From assembly GCA_004553575.1 (NCBI GenBank), contig SFLA01000018.1:1-25098 (forward strand): a stretch of 25,098 nucleotides of DNA, written 5' to 3'. Numbering within the stretch: position 1 is the stretch's first letter; every line of letters begins with the position of its first letter. Positions 14,033 to 22,912 of this stretch are shown one piece after another. The notes under the pieces are model-generated. The model was not told the DNA's origin. It made no database searches and saw nothing but the letters and a program-made list of their open reading frames with translations. Source of the stretch: Clostridiales bacterium (lineage in GTDB: Bacteria > Bacillota > Clostridia > Oscillospirales > CAG-382). The position numbers were made by a program, and so were the translations under genes.

Positions 14033-15379
14033 TTGAACAAGGATCTTTCGGTCGGCAGACCCGAGACGGTATTGTGCCGTTTTTGCCTGCCGCTGCTCGG
14101 GAGTATAATATTCCAGCAGCTATACAATATAGCGGACAGCTTTGTTGCCGGTAAATTTATCGGCGATGCGGCGCTTGCGGCGGTCGGAAACGGCTATGAG
14201 ATTACACTCATATTCATCGCATTCGCCTTCGGCTGCAATATCGGCTGTTCGGTCATTACCGCTCAGCTTTTCGGGGCAAAGGATTATGCGCGACTAAAAA
14301 CCGCGGTGTATACCACATTCATATCCGGAGGTATTCTGTGCGCCGCGCTGATGGTTATCGGTTTTTTGTTCTGCGGCGATTTGTTACGTATCATTAACAC
14401 GCCGGAAGCCGTTATTGCGGATTCAAAGTTGTATCTTGACGTGTATATTTCCGGGCTTCCGTTTGTTTTCTATTACAACCTGTCAACCGGGATTTTCTCG
14501 GCGCTCGGAGATTCCAGGACACCGTTTTGCTTTCTCGCCGCATCGTCGGTCGGGAATATCGGAATGGACGTGCTGTTTGTCGCCGGCTTCGGAATGGGCG
14601 TATCCGGCGTGGCTTGGGCGACCTTGATATGTCAGGGTATAAGCTGTGCCCTGGCGACGCTGCTTATGTTCCGCAGGCTGCGCACTATTCCGGTCGATTC
14701 AAAGCCTTCGCTGTTCTCTCGTGAGCTTTTCGTAAAGGTGTCGGCGGTAGCCGTGCCGAGCATATTGCAGCAGAGCTTCGTATCGGTGGGGAATATTATC
14801 GTGCAGGGGGTTATAAATTCCTTCGGCTTAAGCGTTATGGCAGGGTATTCCGCTTCGGTAAAGCTTAACAATATGGTTATTACCGCATTCAACGCTCTCG
14901 GAAGCGGTGTATCAAACTTTACCGCACAGAATATAGGCGCAGGAAAATCGGAAAGGGTGCACCGGGGTCTTGTCGCCGGGCGAAAGCTTGCGTGGATTAT
15001 ATGTATACCGGTAATGATTCTGTATTTCTTCGCCGGCAAATGGCTTGTTTTCCTGTTTGTGGACGATCCGTCGGGCGGCGCCATGCAGACCGGCTTTACC
15101 ATGCTGCGGATACTGTCGCCTTTTTATCCCGTCGTTGCCGCAAAAATCACCGCTGACGGGGTGCTGCGCGGCGTCGGCAGAATGAAGATGTTTATGACCG
15201 CGACCTTCACCGATCTGGTGCTCCGTGTTGTGCTCGCCCAAGTGCTTTCGTCGTATTTCGGATCGGTCGGTATCTGGTGCGCATGGCCGATAGGCTGGGT
15301 TATAGCGACCGTAATGTCCCTTCTGTTTTACAGGTCGTCGCGCAAAAAGATCGAGGCTGAGCCCCGGAGCGTTGTATAA
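14033..15379 (+). CDS. MATE-family efflux transporter
   Basis: The 448-residue product has about twelve membrane segments in two similar halves. It shows the MATE hallmark near the start (LPLLGSIIFQQLYNIADSFV, about 19-38, followed by GKFIGDAALAAVG) and its echo in the second half (PSILQQSFVSVGNIIVQGVI, about 237-256). MATE proteins export drugs or metabolites using Na+ or H+ gradients; the substrate cannot be told. The start codon is TTG 14033, chosen because GGAGGGG lies eight bases upstream and the sequence that follows (MNKDLSVGRPETVL) is typical. It sits 23 bases after pyrG and is closed by the hairpin at 15390-15411. Confidence 0.93.
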   Translation: MNKDLSVGRPETVLCRFCLPLLGSIIFQQLYNIADSFVAGKFIGDAALAAVGNGYEITLIFIAFAFGCNIGCSVITAQLFGAKDYARLKTAVYTTFISGGILCAALMVIGFLFCGDLLRIINTPEAVIADSKLYLDVYISGLPFVFYYNLSTGIFSALGDSRTPFCFLAASSVGNIGMDVLFVAGFGMGVSGVAWATLICQGISCALATLLMFRRLRTIPVDSKPSLFSRELFVKVSAVAVPSILQQSFVSVGNIIVQGVINSFGLSVMAGYSASVKLNNMVITAFNALGSGVSNFTAQNIGAGKSERVHRGLVAGRKLAWIICIPVMILYFFAGKWLVFLFVDDPSGGAMQTGFTMLRILSPFYPVVAAKITADGVLRGVGRMKMFMTATFTDLVLRVVLAQVLSSYFGSVGIWCAWPIGWVIATVMSLLFYRSSRKKIEAEPRSVV

Positions 15380-15389
15380 CGGAATAAAG

Positions 15390-15411
15390 ATGCCCGCCGA
15401 TAGGCGGGCAT
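15390..15411. terminator. Bidirectional intrinsic terminator between the MATE and esterase genes
   Basis: A perfect nine-pair stem, ATGCCCGCC (15390-15398) with GGCGGGCAT (15403-15411) around a GATA loop, is followed by TTATAT on plus and by CTTTATT on minus. It lies between two converging operons and can stop both, although neither T-run is long. Confidence 0.85.
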
Positions 15412-15436
15412 TTATATGTGAGAACAGTTTTTCGGC

Positions 15437-16249
15437 TCAGCACTTCCTGCCGAAGGTACGCAGCAGCCATTTTACCGCCATCTGCGTCCAACGGGCGACA
15501 TACGGATCGTCGTAAAGCATTTCAGCGCCTCTCGGAGAAGTCTCTCCCGTGGCGACCGAAAGTCCGTGAGGGCCGTGGGGGAAGATATGCAGCTCGAACG
15601 GAACGCCGTTTGCGGAAAGCGCCTCGGCGAGCAGCAGTGAGTTTTGTACCGGAACACAGCCGTCATCGGCGGTGTGCCATATAAAAGCGGGCGGGGTATC
15701 GGGGGTTATCATGTGCTCTACCGAAAACTTCTCGAGCTCATTCCGCGGGGGATTATCGCTTCCGAGCAGAGTGCGGAAGGTGCCCAGATTTGGAGAAGTA
15801 ACGCCCGAAACCACAGGATATCCGAGCAGCATTGCGTCGGGACGGCAGTCAAGACCTTCGAGATCAGGGTCGCCGGGGTTTGCGGATAGCCAGCCGGCAA
15901 GGTGTCCTCCGGCGGAAAAACCCGTAACGGCTACCTGATGAGGATTTATTCCGTATTCCTCCGCGTGTGAGCGGATATGATCCACGGCGCGCGCCGCGTC
16001 GATAAGCGGAGCCTTGAATTTTATCGGGCAGGAAGCAATATCCTTTCCGCAGCGGTAATAAAGCACAAAGGCATTGCAGCCTGCGGCACGGTAAAGATTG
16101 GCAACCGGCTCCGCCTCGCGGGCAGAGCAGTAGGAGTATCCTCCGCCCGGAAGCACCAGTACTGCAGGTCTGGGCGGCATAGTAAGCTCTGGTGAGGTTT
16201 TTGCGACGTAGGTATCGAGTACCGCTCCGTCGCCCAATTCGATTCTCAT
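15437..16249 (-). CDS. Alpha/beta hydrolase, esterase/acetylxylan-esterase-like
   Basis: The 270-residue product has an alpha/beta-hydrolase fold of the BD-FAE/acetylxylan-esterase-like group. The oxyanion strand is VLVLPGGGYSY (about 31-40), the nucleophile elbow GFSAGGH (S112), the acid lies in WHTADDGCVP (D195 or D196) and the His in PHGPHGLS (H228). No signal peptide is visible, so it acts in the cytosol. Relatives deacetylate sugars or hydrolyse small esters; the substrate is unknown. Its ATG overlaps the lnt stop by four bases (ATGA), and it is the last gene of the long parA-led operon, ending near the bidirectional terminator. Confidence 0.9.
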   Translation of the reverse strand: MRIELGDGAVLDTYVAKTSPELTMPPRPAVLVLPGGGYSYCSAREAEPVANLYRAAGCNAFVLYYRCGKDIASCPIKFKAPLIDAARAVDHIRSHAEEYGINPHQVAVTGFSAGGHLAGWLSANPGDPDLEGLDCRPDAMLLGYPVVSGVTSPNLGTFRTLLGSDNPPRNELEKFSVEHMITPDTPPAFIWHTADDGCVPVQNSLLLAEALSANGVPFELHIFPHGPHGLSVATGETSPRGAEMLYDDPYVARWTQMAVKWLLRTFGRKC

Positions 16250-17823
16250 GTCTTTCGTTTGCTCCTTATCTTTTTATATACCGTTATTGACGCTCCGCAC
16301 AGTATAACCGCGAAGCAGACATAAAGCCAGATATCTCCTATCAATGAATACAGCGTGACCGATTCGCAGGAGTAGACCGATCCGTACAGTATCGTTCGCT
16401 CCATAGCCCGGGTATCGCAAAGAACATTACCCTTTGTATCTGTAATACAGCTTATTCCGGTGTTAGCGGCGCGGACGACATACCTGCCGTTTTCGACGGC
16501 TCGGAGTACCGAAAAACTGCGGTGCTCATAAACTCCGCGGGTGTCCTTGTACCAGCTGTCGTTGGTGGCGACGAATATCGCGTCTGCTCCGTCGCGTACG
16601 GCTTCACGCGCACATTCGGAAAAAATCGAATCAAAGCAGACGAGCGGCGCGAAGGTAAAACCGGATACGGATATAAGACCCGTATCATCTCCCGCGGTAA
16701 GCACCGTATCGGAAAGATTAAGGTTTTCGAGCGACGGAAGAATCGTATACAGCAGCGATTCATACGGCACCGATTCGCCGAACGGCACCGGATGCCGCTT
16801 GTCGTAGCGACCGTTTATGCTCCCGTCCGGAAGTATACTTACTATCGAATTGTAATAGCAGCCGTCTTCGTATATAAGAACTCCGGTAAGGACGGTTATT
16901 TCTTTTTCCTTTGCGATCTCCGCAAGAGGGGTGAGCCGCTCGCAGTCGGTGCCGGAATAGCGCGGAATCGGAGATTCGGGCAGGAACACAAGCTCGGCGC
17001 CGTTGTCCGCCGCTTCCGCGGTCAGTTTTACATAGGTATCTACGATATTCCCGTAATAGTCTTCGCTCCATTTGTCGGCGGTAGTTATATTTCCCTGAAC
17101 AATTGCTATATCGGCGGATTGAACGGTATCGGCCGGAAGCAGATACAGCACCGTTCCGGCGGTAATATTAAGAGCAATAATACCGCAGCCGAGCACGAGC
17201 ATACGGCTGTCGCATTTAATAAGCCATTCGCCCATACAGAATGCGGAAGCCGACACCGCAAACGCAATAAAATAACTGCCGAAGAGCGAGGCGGTTTCGA
17301 TCATCGGGAGAAACGACGCTTGTCCTATGGCGGTTTTACCCCATGAAAAACCGAGCTCGCTGAGCGACAGCACCCATTCGGCTGCCGTCCAGAGAGCGGC
17401 GCAGGCAAAAGGCAAAAAGAAGCGGCTCCGCGGCATAAACCTCGCGGCACTCAGTACGGCCGCCGTAGCAAATGAATGCAGCAGTGATATGCCGATACAT
17501 GCGGCGGCGATTATCATTATTCCCTGCGCCGCAGTGAAGCCGAAGCCTTCGAACGGATACAGCGCACTGAACCAATAGTAAAGCGGGACGTAAAATCCCA
17601 TGCCGAAACAGAAAGCTTTGCGGAAAAGCCTTCTGCCTCCGTCCGAAAACATTGAAAAGTAGAAAACCGCAAGTCCCGGGAACGCAAAAACGGCAGTATA
17701 TTCCGACCAGAACTGTACCGAATAAATTATCCCCGCCGCAAGACAAACAGCGCAGGGATATTTTTGCATAAACCGGGCAAATGACGCTCTGCCGTTCGGA
17801 ATCGGATTAGCTGCGGATTCCAT
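16246..17823 (-). CDS. lnt: Apolipoprotein N-acyltransferase
   Basis: Lnt adds the third acyl chain to the N-terminal cysteine of lipoproteins at the outer face of the membrane. The 525-residue product has about six N-terminal membrane segments (residues about 22-230), a nitrilase-fold domain (about 236-485) and a final helix before KKIRSKRKT. The catalytic triad can be placed: Glu in FLPESP (E283), Lys in YDKRHPVPFGE (K342) and Cys in LVCFDSIF (C396). Most Firmicutes lack this enzyme type, though some Clostridia encode it. The start overlaps the end of the TIM-barrel gene by 17 bases, and its end overlaps the esterase by four. Confidence 0.93.
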   Translation of the reverse strand: MESAANPIPNGRASFARFMQKYPCAVCLAAGIIYSVQFWSEYTAVFAFPGLAVFYFSMFSDGGRRLFRKAFCFGMGFYVPLYYWFSALYPFEGFGFTAAQGIMIIAAACIGISLLHSFATAAVLSAARFMPRSRFFLPFACAALWTAAEWVLSLSELGFSWGKTAIGQASFLPMIETASLFGSYFIAFAVSASAFCMGEWLIKCDSRMLVLGCGIIALNITAGTVLYLLPADTVQSADIAIVQGNITTADKWSEDYYGNIVDTYVKLTAEAADNGAELVFLPESPIPRYSGTDCERLTPLAEIAKEKEITVLTGVLIYEDGCYYNSIVSILPDGSINGRYDKRHPVPFGESVPYESLLYTILPSLENLNLSDTVLTAGDDTGLISVSGFTFAPLVCFDSIFSECAREAVRDGADAIFVATNDSWYKDTRGVYEHRSFSVLRAVENGRYVVRAANTGISCITDTKGNVLCDTRAMERTILYGSVYSCESVTLYSLIGDIWLYVCFAVILCGASITVYKKIRSKRKT

Positions 17824-18664
17824 TTATTATTTTTCTCAGTTCCTCCACCGCGAAGGCAAACGCCTCGTAGGAAGAAGAAAACGAGTATTTGTGCTTTATA
17901 TCGTCCGTATCGGAAAGCGACGAAAGCCCGGTGAACATCATAAGATGAGGTTCGACCGTCAATATAAAATCGCCGTCGCGGTCCGCGTCTATCTTTGCAA
18001 GCGTGTCCGCAAGGCAGGCATTGCCCATTCCGGGAGGTACGATAATCCCGTCGGAGTCGCAATCCTTGATGTGCATGTATTCAACATAGTCCTTCAGAGT
18101 CTCGTAGGCGCCGGAGGCGTCCTCTCCGCAGAAGGGGAAGTTGCCGTTGTCGAGAACCGCTCTGAGCCTTCCGCCGAACATCTCAAGCAGCTCGCGCTCG
18201 CTCTCCGGGCTCTGACCGTAAATGCCTTTCTCGTTCTCGTGACACAGAGTGAATCCGCGCTTATCAGCCGCATCGAGCAGCTCGCTCAGCATACCGTACA
18301 CGGCTTTGCGGAATTCGCCGCGGGGGATACCTGCGGCAGGGTAAAAGCTGAACACGCGCAGACGGCGGCATTCGAATATTTCGCCCAGCTCCATTATGCG
18401 CTCCAACAGCTTTTTGTGCGAAGCAAAGTCGCCGTCGGTGTGTATTTTTCCGATGGGCGTTCCGAGCGCAGACAGGCTTATTCCGCGGCTGCGCAGCAGG
18501 GAAGCGGCCTGCTCCGCCTCGCGGTCGGTAAGCTCGGTGAAGCTCTTTCCGTTTACCCCGCGAAGCTCGATCATATTTATCCCGAGTCTTTCGAGAGAAT
18601 CGATCTGCTCGCCGAAATCCGGTGATATCTCGTCGGCGAATGCCGAAAGAATGAATTCTGCCAT
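17807..18664 (-). CDS. Sugar phosphate isomerase/epimerase-like TIM-barrel protein
   Basis: The 285-residue product belongs to the xylose-isomerase-like TIM-barrel superfamily. The metal-binding residues expected for the fold are visible: Glu in CHENEKGIYG (E143), Asp in VLDNGNF (D172), His in YMHIKDCDSDG (H198) and Glu in LTVEPHLMMF (E238). Related enzymes isomerise or epimerise sugars, inosose or hydroxypyruvate; the substrate here is unknown. The start ATG has GGAGG eight bases upstream. It follows the MORN gene by four bases and overlaps lnt by 17, so it sits firmly inside the operon. Confidence 0.87.
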   Translation of the reverse strand: MAEFILSAFADEISPDFGEQIDSLERLGINMIELRGVNGKSFTELTDREAEQAASLLRSRGISLSALGTPIGKIHTDGDFASHKKLLERIMELGEIFECRRLRVFSFYPAAGIPRGEFRKAVYGMLSELLDAADKRGFTLCHENEKGIYGQSPESERELLEMFGGRLRAVLDNGNFPFCGEDASGAYETLKDYVEYMHIKDCDSDGIIVPPGMGNACLADTLAKIDADRDGDFILTVEPHLMMFTGLSSLSDTDDIKHKYSFSSSYEAFAFAVEELRKIINGIRS

Positions 18665-18668
18665 ATGT

Positions 18669-19526
18669 TCAGCCTCCGATTACCACGCCCACGATCTGAT
18701 TCTCAACGAAGTAACCGGTATACGAATGACCGTTCGGCCAGGTATAGGTTGCCTCGGCTATATGGACGTAGTCGTTTTTGTCGTCGTACCGGAAGGTCCC
18801 GTCTTCGTTGCGAAGGCGGGTATCCATGTAATTGTCTATAAAATATCCGGTATAGGTTTCGCCGTTTGCCCAGGTGTATACACCGTATCCGTTGCGCTTG
18901 TCGTTGGAATATTCTCCGACATATACGTCACCGTCGGCGGAAACAAAGGTGCCCTTCCCGTCTTTCAGGTCGTTTTTGAACTCACCCTCGTAGCTTGCAC
19001 CGCTGGCCCATACATATTTGCCGGTTCCGTCCATCATATTGTCGGTAAAATGTCCCTGGTAGTAGCTTCCTCCGGACATCGTGTAGGTGCCGTTGCCGTG
19101 CTTTTTGCCGTTCATCAGCTCGCCGGTGTAGGTGTCGCCGTTGGCATATGTATAGGTTCCGGTGCCGGTTATCTCGTCGTTAAGGAAATCGCCTTCGTAT
19201 ACGTCTCCCGTAGCGGCATAGACCATTTTCCCGGTGCCGTTGCGGTATATACCGGTTATTCCGCCGGTATAAACGTCGCCGTTTTCAAAGGTTATCGTCC
19301 CTCCGGTGTAATCGAGCGTGGCAGTTTCGCCGCTCGGATACCGTATCGTACCGCTGATCTCCTGCCCTCCGGAAGCCTTTCCGAAAAAGCGGTAGTTCTG
19401 ATCTGTAACCACATATCGGTACCCGAGGGCGTAAAACACTATCACCGTTGCTATTACGAGCAGTACGGCAAGCAGCATTATTTTGAGAAACGGACTTCTG
19501 AGAGCGGATCTGACTTCGCTGTTCAA
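18669..19526 (-). CDS. Membrane-anchored MORN-repeat protein
   Basis: The 285-residue product has one N-terminal membrane helix (about 15-34). A linker leads to about six regular MORN repeats of 23 residues starting near residue 86 (for example YEGDFLNDEITGTGTYTYAN, YTGELMNGKKHGNGTYTM, YEGEFKNDLKDGKGTFVS). Two more divergent ones near the end are separated by a charged insert (LRNEDGTFRYDDKNDY). MORN repeats form beta-hairpin rods that act in protein or lipid contacts at membranes; no enzymatic part is seen. The topology suggests that the repeat rod lies outside the cell. The start is TTG 19526, overlapping the upstream stop by four bases. Its exact role is unknown. Confidence 0.85.
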   Translation of the reverse strand: MNSEVRSALRSPFLKIMLLAVLLVIATVIVFYALGYRYVVTDQNYRFFGKASGGQEISGTIRYPSGETATLDYTGGTITFENGDVYTGGITGIYRNGTGKMVYAATGDVYEGDFLNDEITGTGTYTYANGDTYTGELMNGKKHGNGTYTMSGGSYYQGHFTDNMMDGTGKYVWASGASYEGEFKNDLKDGKGTFVSADGDVYVGEYSNDKRNGYGVYTWANGETYTGYFIDNYMDTRLRNEDGTFRYDDKNDYVHIAEATYTWPNGHSYTGYFVENQIVGVVIGG

Positions 19527-19936
19527 AATACGTCACCAACCATATTTATAAGTTCCGGAATAAGGAGCGACGCGGCAAAGCCGAACAGGATTATTAACGC
19601 CACGAGGCCGATAAGCACCGGAACGGAGGTGGCGTCGCCGTACTTTTTGCGTGCAAGAGGAACTGCGTCTTCGGCGATATAAAAGCGTCCGTCCCCGGTC
19701 GCCGATATCATTCTGCGGAATCCGCTTCCGTCCTTAAGTGCGGTCTTCATCAGAGCCGGCGTTTTGCCTTTGCCCGATATATCGGCGGCGGAGAGCGCGG
19801 TGTCCTCGCTCAGACAGCCTGCCGCGATCATCTTTTCAAGGAATCCTCCGCATACGCGCTTTACGCAGAAGATATAAACGGCTCCGGCACACAGACCGGC
19901 GGTGATCCCCCAAATAATGTAAGACAGTTCGGGCAT
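19523..19936 (-). CDS. Two-helix membrane protein of unknown function
   Basis: I do not recognise this 137-residue product. It starts MPELSYIIWGITAGLCAGAV at ATG 19936, supported by GGAGAAAA just upstream; an in-frame ATG at 20002 would lie within serS. One hydrophobic helix is at each end (about 6-26 and 108-130). Between them is a cytosol-like domain of about 80 residues (FLEKMIAAGCLSEDTALSAA, then GRFYIAEDAVPLARKKYG) that could fold as a small winged helix. It lies ten bases after serS and overlaps the MORN gene by four, so it may work with that protein at the membrane. Confidence 0.75.
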   Translation of the reverse strand: MPELSYIIWGITAGLCAGAVYIFCVKRVCGGFLEKMIAAGCLSEDTALSAADISGKGKTPALMKTALKDGSGFRRMISATGDGRFYIAEDAVPLARKKYGDATSVPVLIGLVALIILFGFAASLLIPELINMVGDVF

Positions 19937-19946
19937 TTGTTTTCTC

Positions 19947-21224
19947 CTATCTGATCTCGGTGAGTCCGCCCATATAAGGACGGAGCGGCTCGGGTATCGC
20001 AACGCTGCCGTCTTCTCTGAGATTGTTCTCGAGCAGGGCGATAAGCATTCGCGGCGGCGCGACTACTGTGTTGTTGAGCGTATGTGCGAGATATTTTCCG
20101 CTCTTGCCGTTAACACGGATCTTCAGCCTGCGCGCCTGGGCGTCTCCGAGATTGGAGCAGGATCCTACCTCGAAGTATTTTTTCTGTCTCGGCGACCACG
20201 CTTCGACGTCTACCGATTTGACCTTCAGATCGGCAAGATCGCCGGAGCAGCACTCAAGTGTCCTTACCGGGATATCCATTGACCGGAACAGCTCGACGGT
20301 ATAATTCCACATGCGGTCGAACCATACTGGGCTTTCCTCCGGTCTGCAGACGACGATCATCTCCTGCTTTTCAAACTGGTGTATACGGTATACTCCGCGT
20401 TCTTCAATTCCGTGAGCACCCTTTTCCTTTCGGAAGCAGGGCGAATAGCTCGTGAGCGTGAGGGGAAGGCTTTCCTCGGGTATTATCTGATCGATAAACC
20501 TTCCGATCATGGAATGCTCACTGGTGCCGATAAGATAAAGGTCCTCGCCCTCTATCTTGTACATCATCGAATCCATTTCCGCAAAGCTCATTACGCCGGT
20601 AACAACCGAAGACCGGATCATGAACGGCGGTACGCAGTAGGTAAAGCCCTTGTTTATCATGAAATCGCGGGCATAGGATATCACGGCGGAATGCAGACGC
20701 GCCAGATCTCCGGTCAGATAGTAGAATCCGTTTCCGGCTACCCGTCTGGCGGAGTCGAGGTCGAGCCCGTTAAGGCGCTCCATAATGTCGGTGTGATACG
20801 GCACCTCGAAATCCGGCACCTTGGGTTCGCCGAACCGCTCGCGCTCGACGTTTTCGCTGTCGTCCTTGCCTATCGGAACCGACGGGTCGATAATATTCGG
20901 GATAACCATCATTATCTTTTTAATCTTCTCGGAAAGCTCCTCTTCGAGCTTTTCAAGCTCGGCAAGCCGTTCCTGCCCGGCGGCAACCTGACGCTTTGCT
21001 TCCTCTGCTTCTTCGCGCTTTCCCTGAGCGTAGAGAGAGCCGACGAGCTTTGACAGACGGTTGCGGTCGGCGCGGAGGGAATCCGCCTCCTGCTGAGCCT
21101 CGCGCGATTTCGCGTCAAGCTCTATAACCTCGTCCACCAGCGGCAGCTTTGAATCCTGGAACTTGTTGCGTATGTTCTGTTTCACTGCTTCGGGATTGTT
21201 TCTTACAAATCTGATGTCAAGCAT
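19947..21224 (-). CDS. serS: Seryl-tRNA synthetase
   Basis: The 425-residue class II synthetase charges tRNA-Ser. The N-terminal coiled-coil tRNA-binding arm covers about residues 30-105. The catalytic core has IGTSEHSMIG (about 232-241), motif 2 in PCFRKEKGAHGIEERGVYRI (about 262-281) followed by HQFEKQEM, and motif 3 in NTVVAPPRMLIALLENN (about 385-401). The TSEH segment differs from the TAE form of common bacterial SerRS and is closer to my memory of archaeal-type sequences. It sits ten bases after parB and has no leader of its own, so no serine T-box control is possible here. Confidence 0.97.
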   Translation of the reverse strand: MLDIRFVRNNPEAVKQNIRNKFQDSKLPLVDEVIELDAKSREAQQEADSLRADRNRLSKLVGSLYAQGKREEAEEAKRQVAAGQERLAELEKLEEELSEKIKKIMMVIPNIIDPSVPIGKDDSENVERERFGEPKVPDFEVPYHTDIMERLNGLDLDSARRVAGNGFYYLTGDLARLHSAVISYARDFMINKGFTYCVPPFMIRSSVVTGVMSFAEMDSMMYKIEGEDLYLIGTSEHSMIGRFIDQIIPEESLPLTLTSYSPCFRKEKGAHGIEERGVYRIHQFEKQEMIVVCRPEESPVWFDRMWNYTVELFRSMDIPVRTLECCSGDLADLKVKSVDVEAWSPRQKKYFEVGSCSNLGDAQARRLKIRVNGKSGKYLAHTLNNTVVAPPRMLIALLENNLREDGSVAIPEPLRPYMGGLTEIR

Positions 21225-21233
21225 TTTATGTAT

Positions 21234-22100
21234 TTACTCCTCAAAGAAAGTATTTCCGCAAAGTGATTTAATAAGCGCCTCGAGATCCTCGCTCCCGGAA
21301 TAGGCGAGCGAAAGGCGGTTTCCGCTTATCGTAACTCTTCTGCCGATCTGCTCGCTTACACGGCTTTCGAGCGTTCTGTAATACGATTTTTCCGCTTTTG
21401 GCTTTTCGGCTCTTCCGCGGTTTTCAAGCACGGATTTTACTAATTTTTCGGTATCGCGCACCGAAAGACCGTTAGATATTATCCCGTTGGCGTGTGCGAG
21501 CAGAGCCTGCTCGGTAAGCAGCTCCGTAAGCGGAAGCAGTGCGCGGGCGTGACCGTATGAAAGCTTACCGTCCCTTACAAGCGAAAGCACGCAGTCCGGC
21601 AGCTTGAGCAGTCTGAGCACGTTCGATACCTCTGCGCGGGACTTTCCGACCTTTTTCGCCGCGTCCTCCTGCGTGAGACCGCAGCCTTCGATAAGATCGC
21701 GGTATCCGCACGCCTCTTCGACGGGGTTCAGATCCTCGCGCTGAAGGTTCTCGATCAGCGAAAGCACTGCCGCCTTTTCGTCGTCAGTATCTTTGATTAT
21801 TACCGGTACCTCGGTCAGACCCGCCATTCGGGCGGCTCTCCAGCGGCGTTCTCCGGCTATAATACCGTAAAAACCGTTTCCGTTTTCACGGACGATTATC
21901 GGCTGAATAATTCCGTGTTCACGTATGGATTCCGCAAGCTCGGCGAGCGGCTCCGGGTCGAATTTTCTGCGCGCCTGCGCCGGATTCGGTTCTATATCGG
22001 ATATGCGGAGCTGCGTTACCCCGCTTCCCGCGGCAGAGCCGTAATCGTTGTCGGCAAGCAGGGCGTCAAGCCCGCGGCCGAGTCCTCTTTTTACTGCCAT
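21234..22100 (-). CDS. parB: Chromosome partitioning protein ParB
   Basis: ParB is a CTP-dependent DNA clamp that loads at parS sites near the origin. The 288-residue product begins MAVKRGLGRGLDALL. The CTP-binding region includes IQPIIVREN and GERRWRAARMAG (about 83-94), then ENLQREDLNPVEEA (117-130). The helix-turn-helix follows (LTQEDAAKKVGKSRAEVSNV, 142-161), and a C-terminal dimer domain. The ATG at 22100 shares a base with the parA stop (TAATG) and has GAGAGGTG upstream, preferred over a GTG at 22109. No consensus parS (TGTTTCACGTGAAACA) was seen in the window. Confidence 0.96.
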   Translation of the reverse strand: MAVKRGLGRGLDALLADNDYGSAAGSGVTQLRISDIEPNPAQARRKFDPEPLAELAESIREHGIIQPIIVRENGNGFYGIIAGERRWRAARMAGLTEVPVIIKDTDDEKAAVLSLIENLQREDLNPVEEACGYRDLIEGCGLTQEDAAKKVGKSRAEVSNVLRLLKLPDCVLSLVRDGKLSYGHARALLPLTELLTEQALLAHANGIISNGLSVRDTEKLVKSVLENRGRAEKPKAEKSYYRTLESRVSEQIGRRVTISGNRLSLAYSGSEDLEALIKSLCGNTFFEE

Positions 22101-22882
22101 TACCTGCACCTCTCTATAAACTCCTCCGTGACCGCCGAATACGCGGCGGCGCCCTTGGAGTTACGGTCGTAATCGATTATTGTCATTCCGTAGCTCGGGG
22201 CCTCGGAAAGCTTTACGTTGCGGGGAATAGGGGTTCGGAACAGCTTGTCCGCAAAGTATTTTTTAAGCTCGTTCATTACCTGTGCAGTAAGGTTCAGCCT
22301 TCCGTCGTACATATTTATAAGCACACCGAGCAGCTCCAGCCTGCCGTTATACAGCTTCTTTACGGATTTAACGGTGTTGGTAAGCTGCGAAAGCCCCTCG
22401 AGAGAATAATACTCGCAGAGCAGGGGTATTACCACCGCGTCGGACGCGGTCAGTGAATTAAGCGTTATAAGCCCGAGCGACGGAGGACAGTCGATAATAA
22501 TGAAATCGAATTTATCCCGAATCGGGTTAAGCGCGTCTCTGAGCCTGCTCTCGCGCCGGGGGGTATCCACCAGCTCGAGCTCCGCCGCGACTAAGTCGAT
22601 GCTCGACGGTATTAGCGAAAGGTTCTTCACCCCGGTGGCGCAGACCGCCTCCGCCGCGGATTTTCTCCCGATAACGAGATCGTATACCGTTCCGGCGGCG
22701 GTGCGTTTGTTAACTCCCAGACCGCTGGTCGCGTTGCCCTGCGGGTCGGCGTCCGTAAGCAGAACGGAAAAGCCCTTGGAGGCGAGACAGGCGGCTATAT
22801 TCACCGAGCTCGTCGTTTTTCCGACGCCGCCCTTCTGGTTGGCGAAGCTGATTATCTTCCGTCTGTTCATCGCAAAATCCAT
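22100..22882 (-). CDS. parA: Chromosome partitioning ATPase ParA/Soj
   Basis: ParA-type ATPases position chromosomes together with ParB by forming ATP-bound dimers on DNA. The 260-residue product shows the deviant Walker A KGGVGKTT (residues 17-24, signature Lys K17), ADPQGNATSGLG (about 45-56) and FIIIDCPPSLG (about 127-137). The start at ATG 22882 has a poor GGGG ribosome site; ATG 22870 (MNRRKIISF) is possible and closer to the usual N-terminus. A consensus promoter lies 31 bases upstream. It is the first gene of an apparent eight-gene operon running to 15437. Confidence 0.96.
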   Translation of the reverse strand: MDFAMNRRKIISFANQKGGVGKTTSSVNIAACLASKGFSVLLTDADPQGNATSGLGVNKRTAAGTVYDLVIGRKSAAEAVCATGVKNLSLIPSSIDLVAAELELVDTPRRESRLRDALNPIRDKFDFIIIDCPPSLGLITLNSLTASDAVVIPLLCEYYSLEGLSQLTNTVKSVKKLYNGRLELLGVLINMYDGRLNLTAQVMNELKKYFADKLFRTPIPRNVKLSEAPSYGMTIIDYDRNSKGAAAYSAVTEEFIERCR

Positions 22883-22912
22883 ACCCCGATCAGTTTCCTA
22901 TTTATTCGTTTC

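Noticed and set aside
18700..19260. Tandem DNA repeat or CRISPR-like periodicity
   Set aside because: The 69-base periodicity comes from MORN protein repeats; the DNA copies are divergent and coding.
21225..21233. T-box leader for serS
   Set aside because: Only nine bases separate serS from parB, so there is no room for one.
21234..22882. parS site inside or near parAB
   Set aside because: No sequence close to TGTTTCACGTGAAACA was found by eye in the window.
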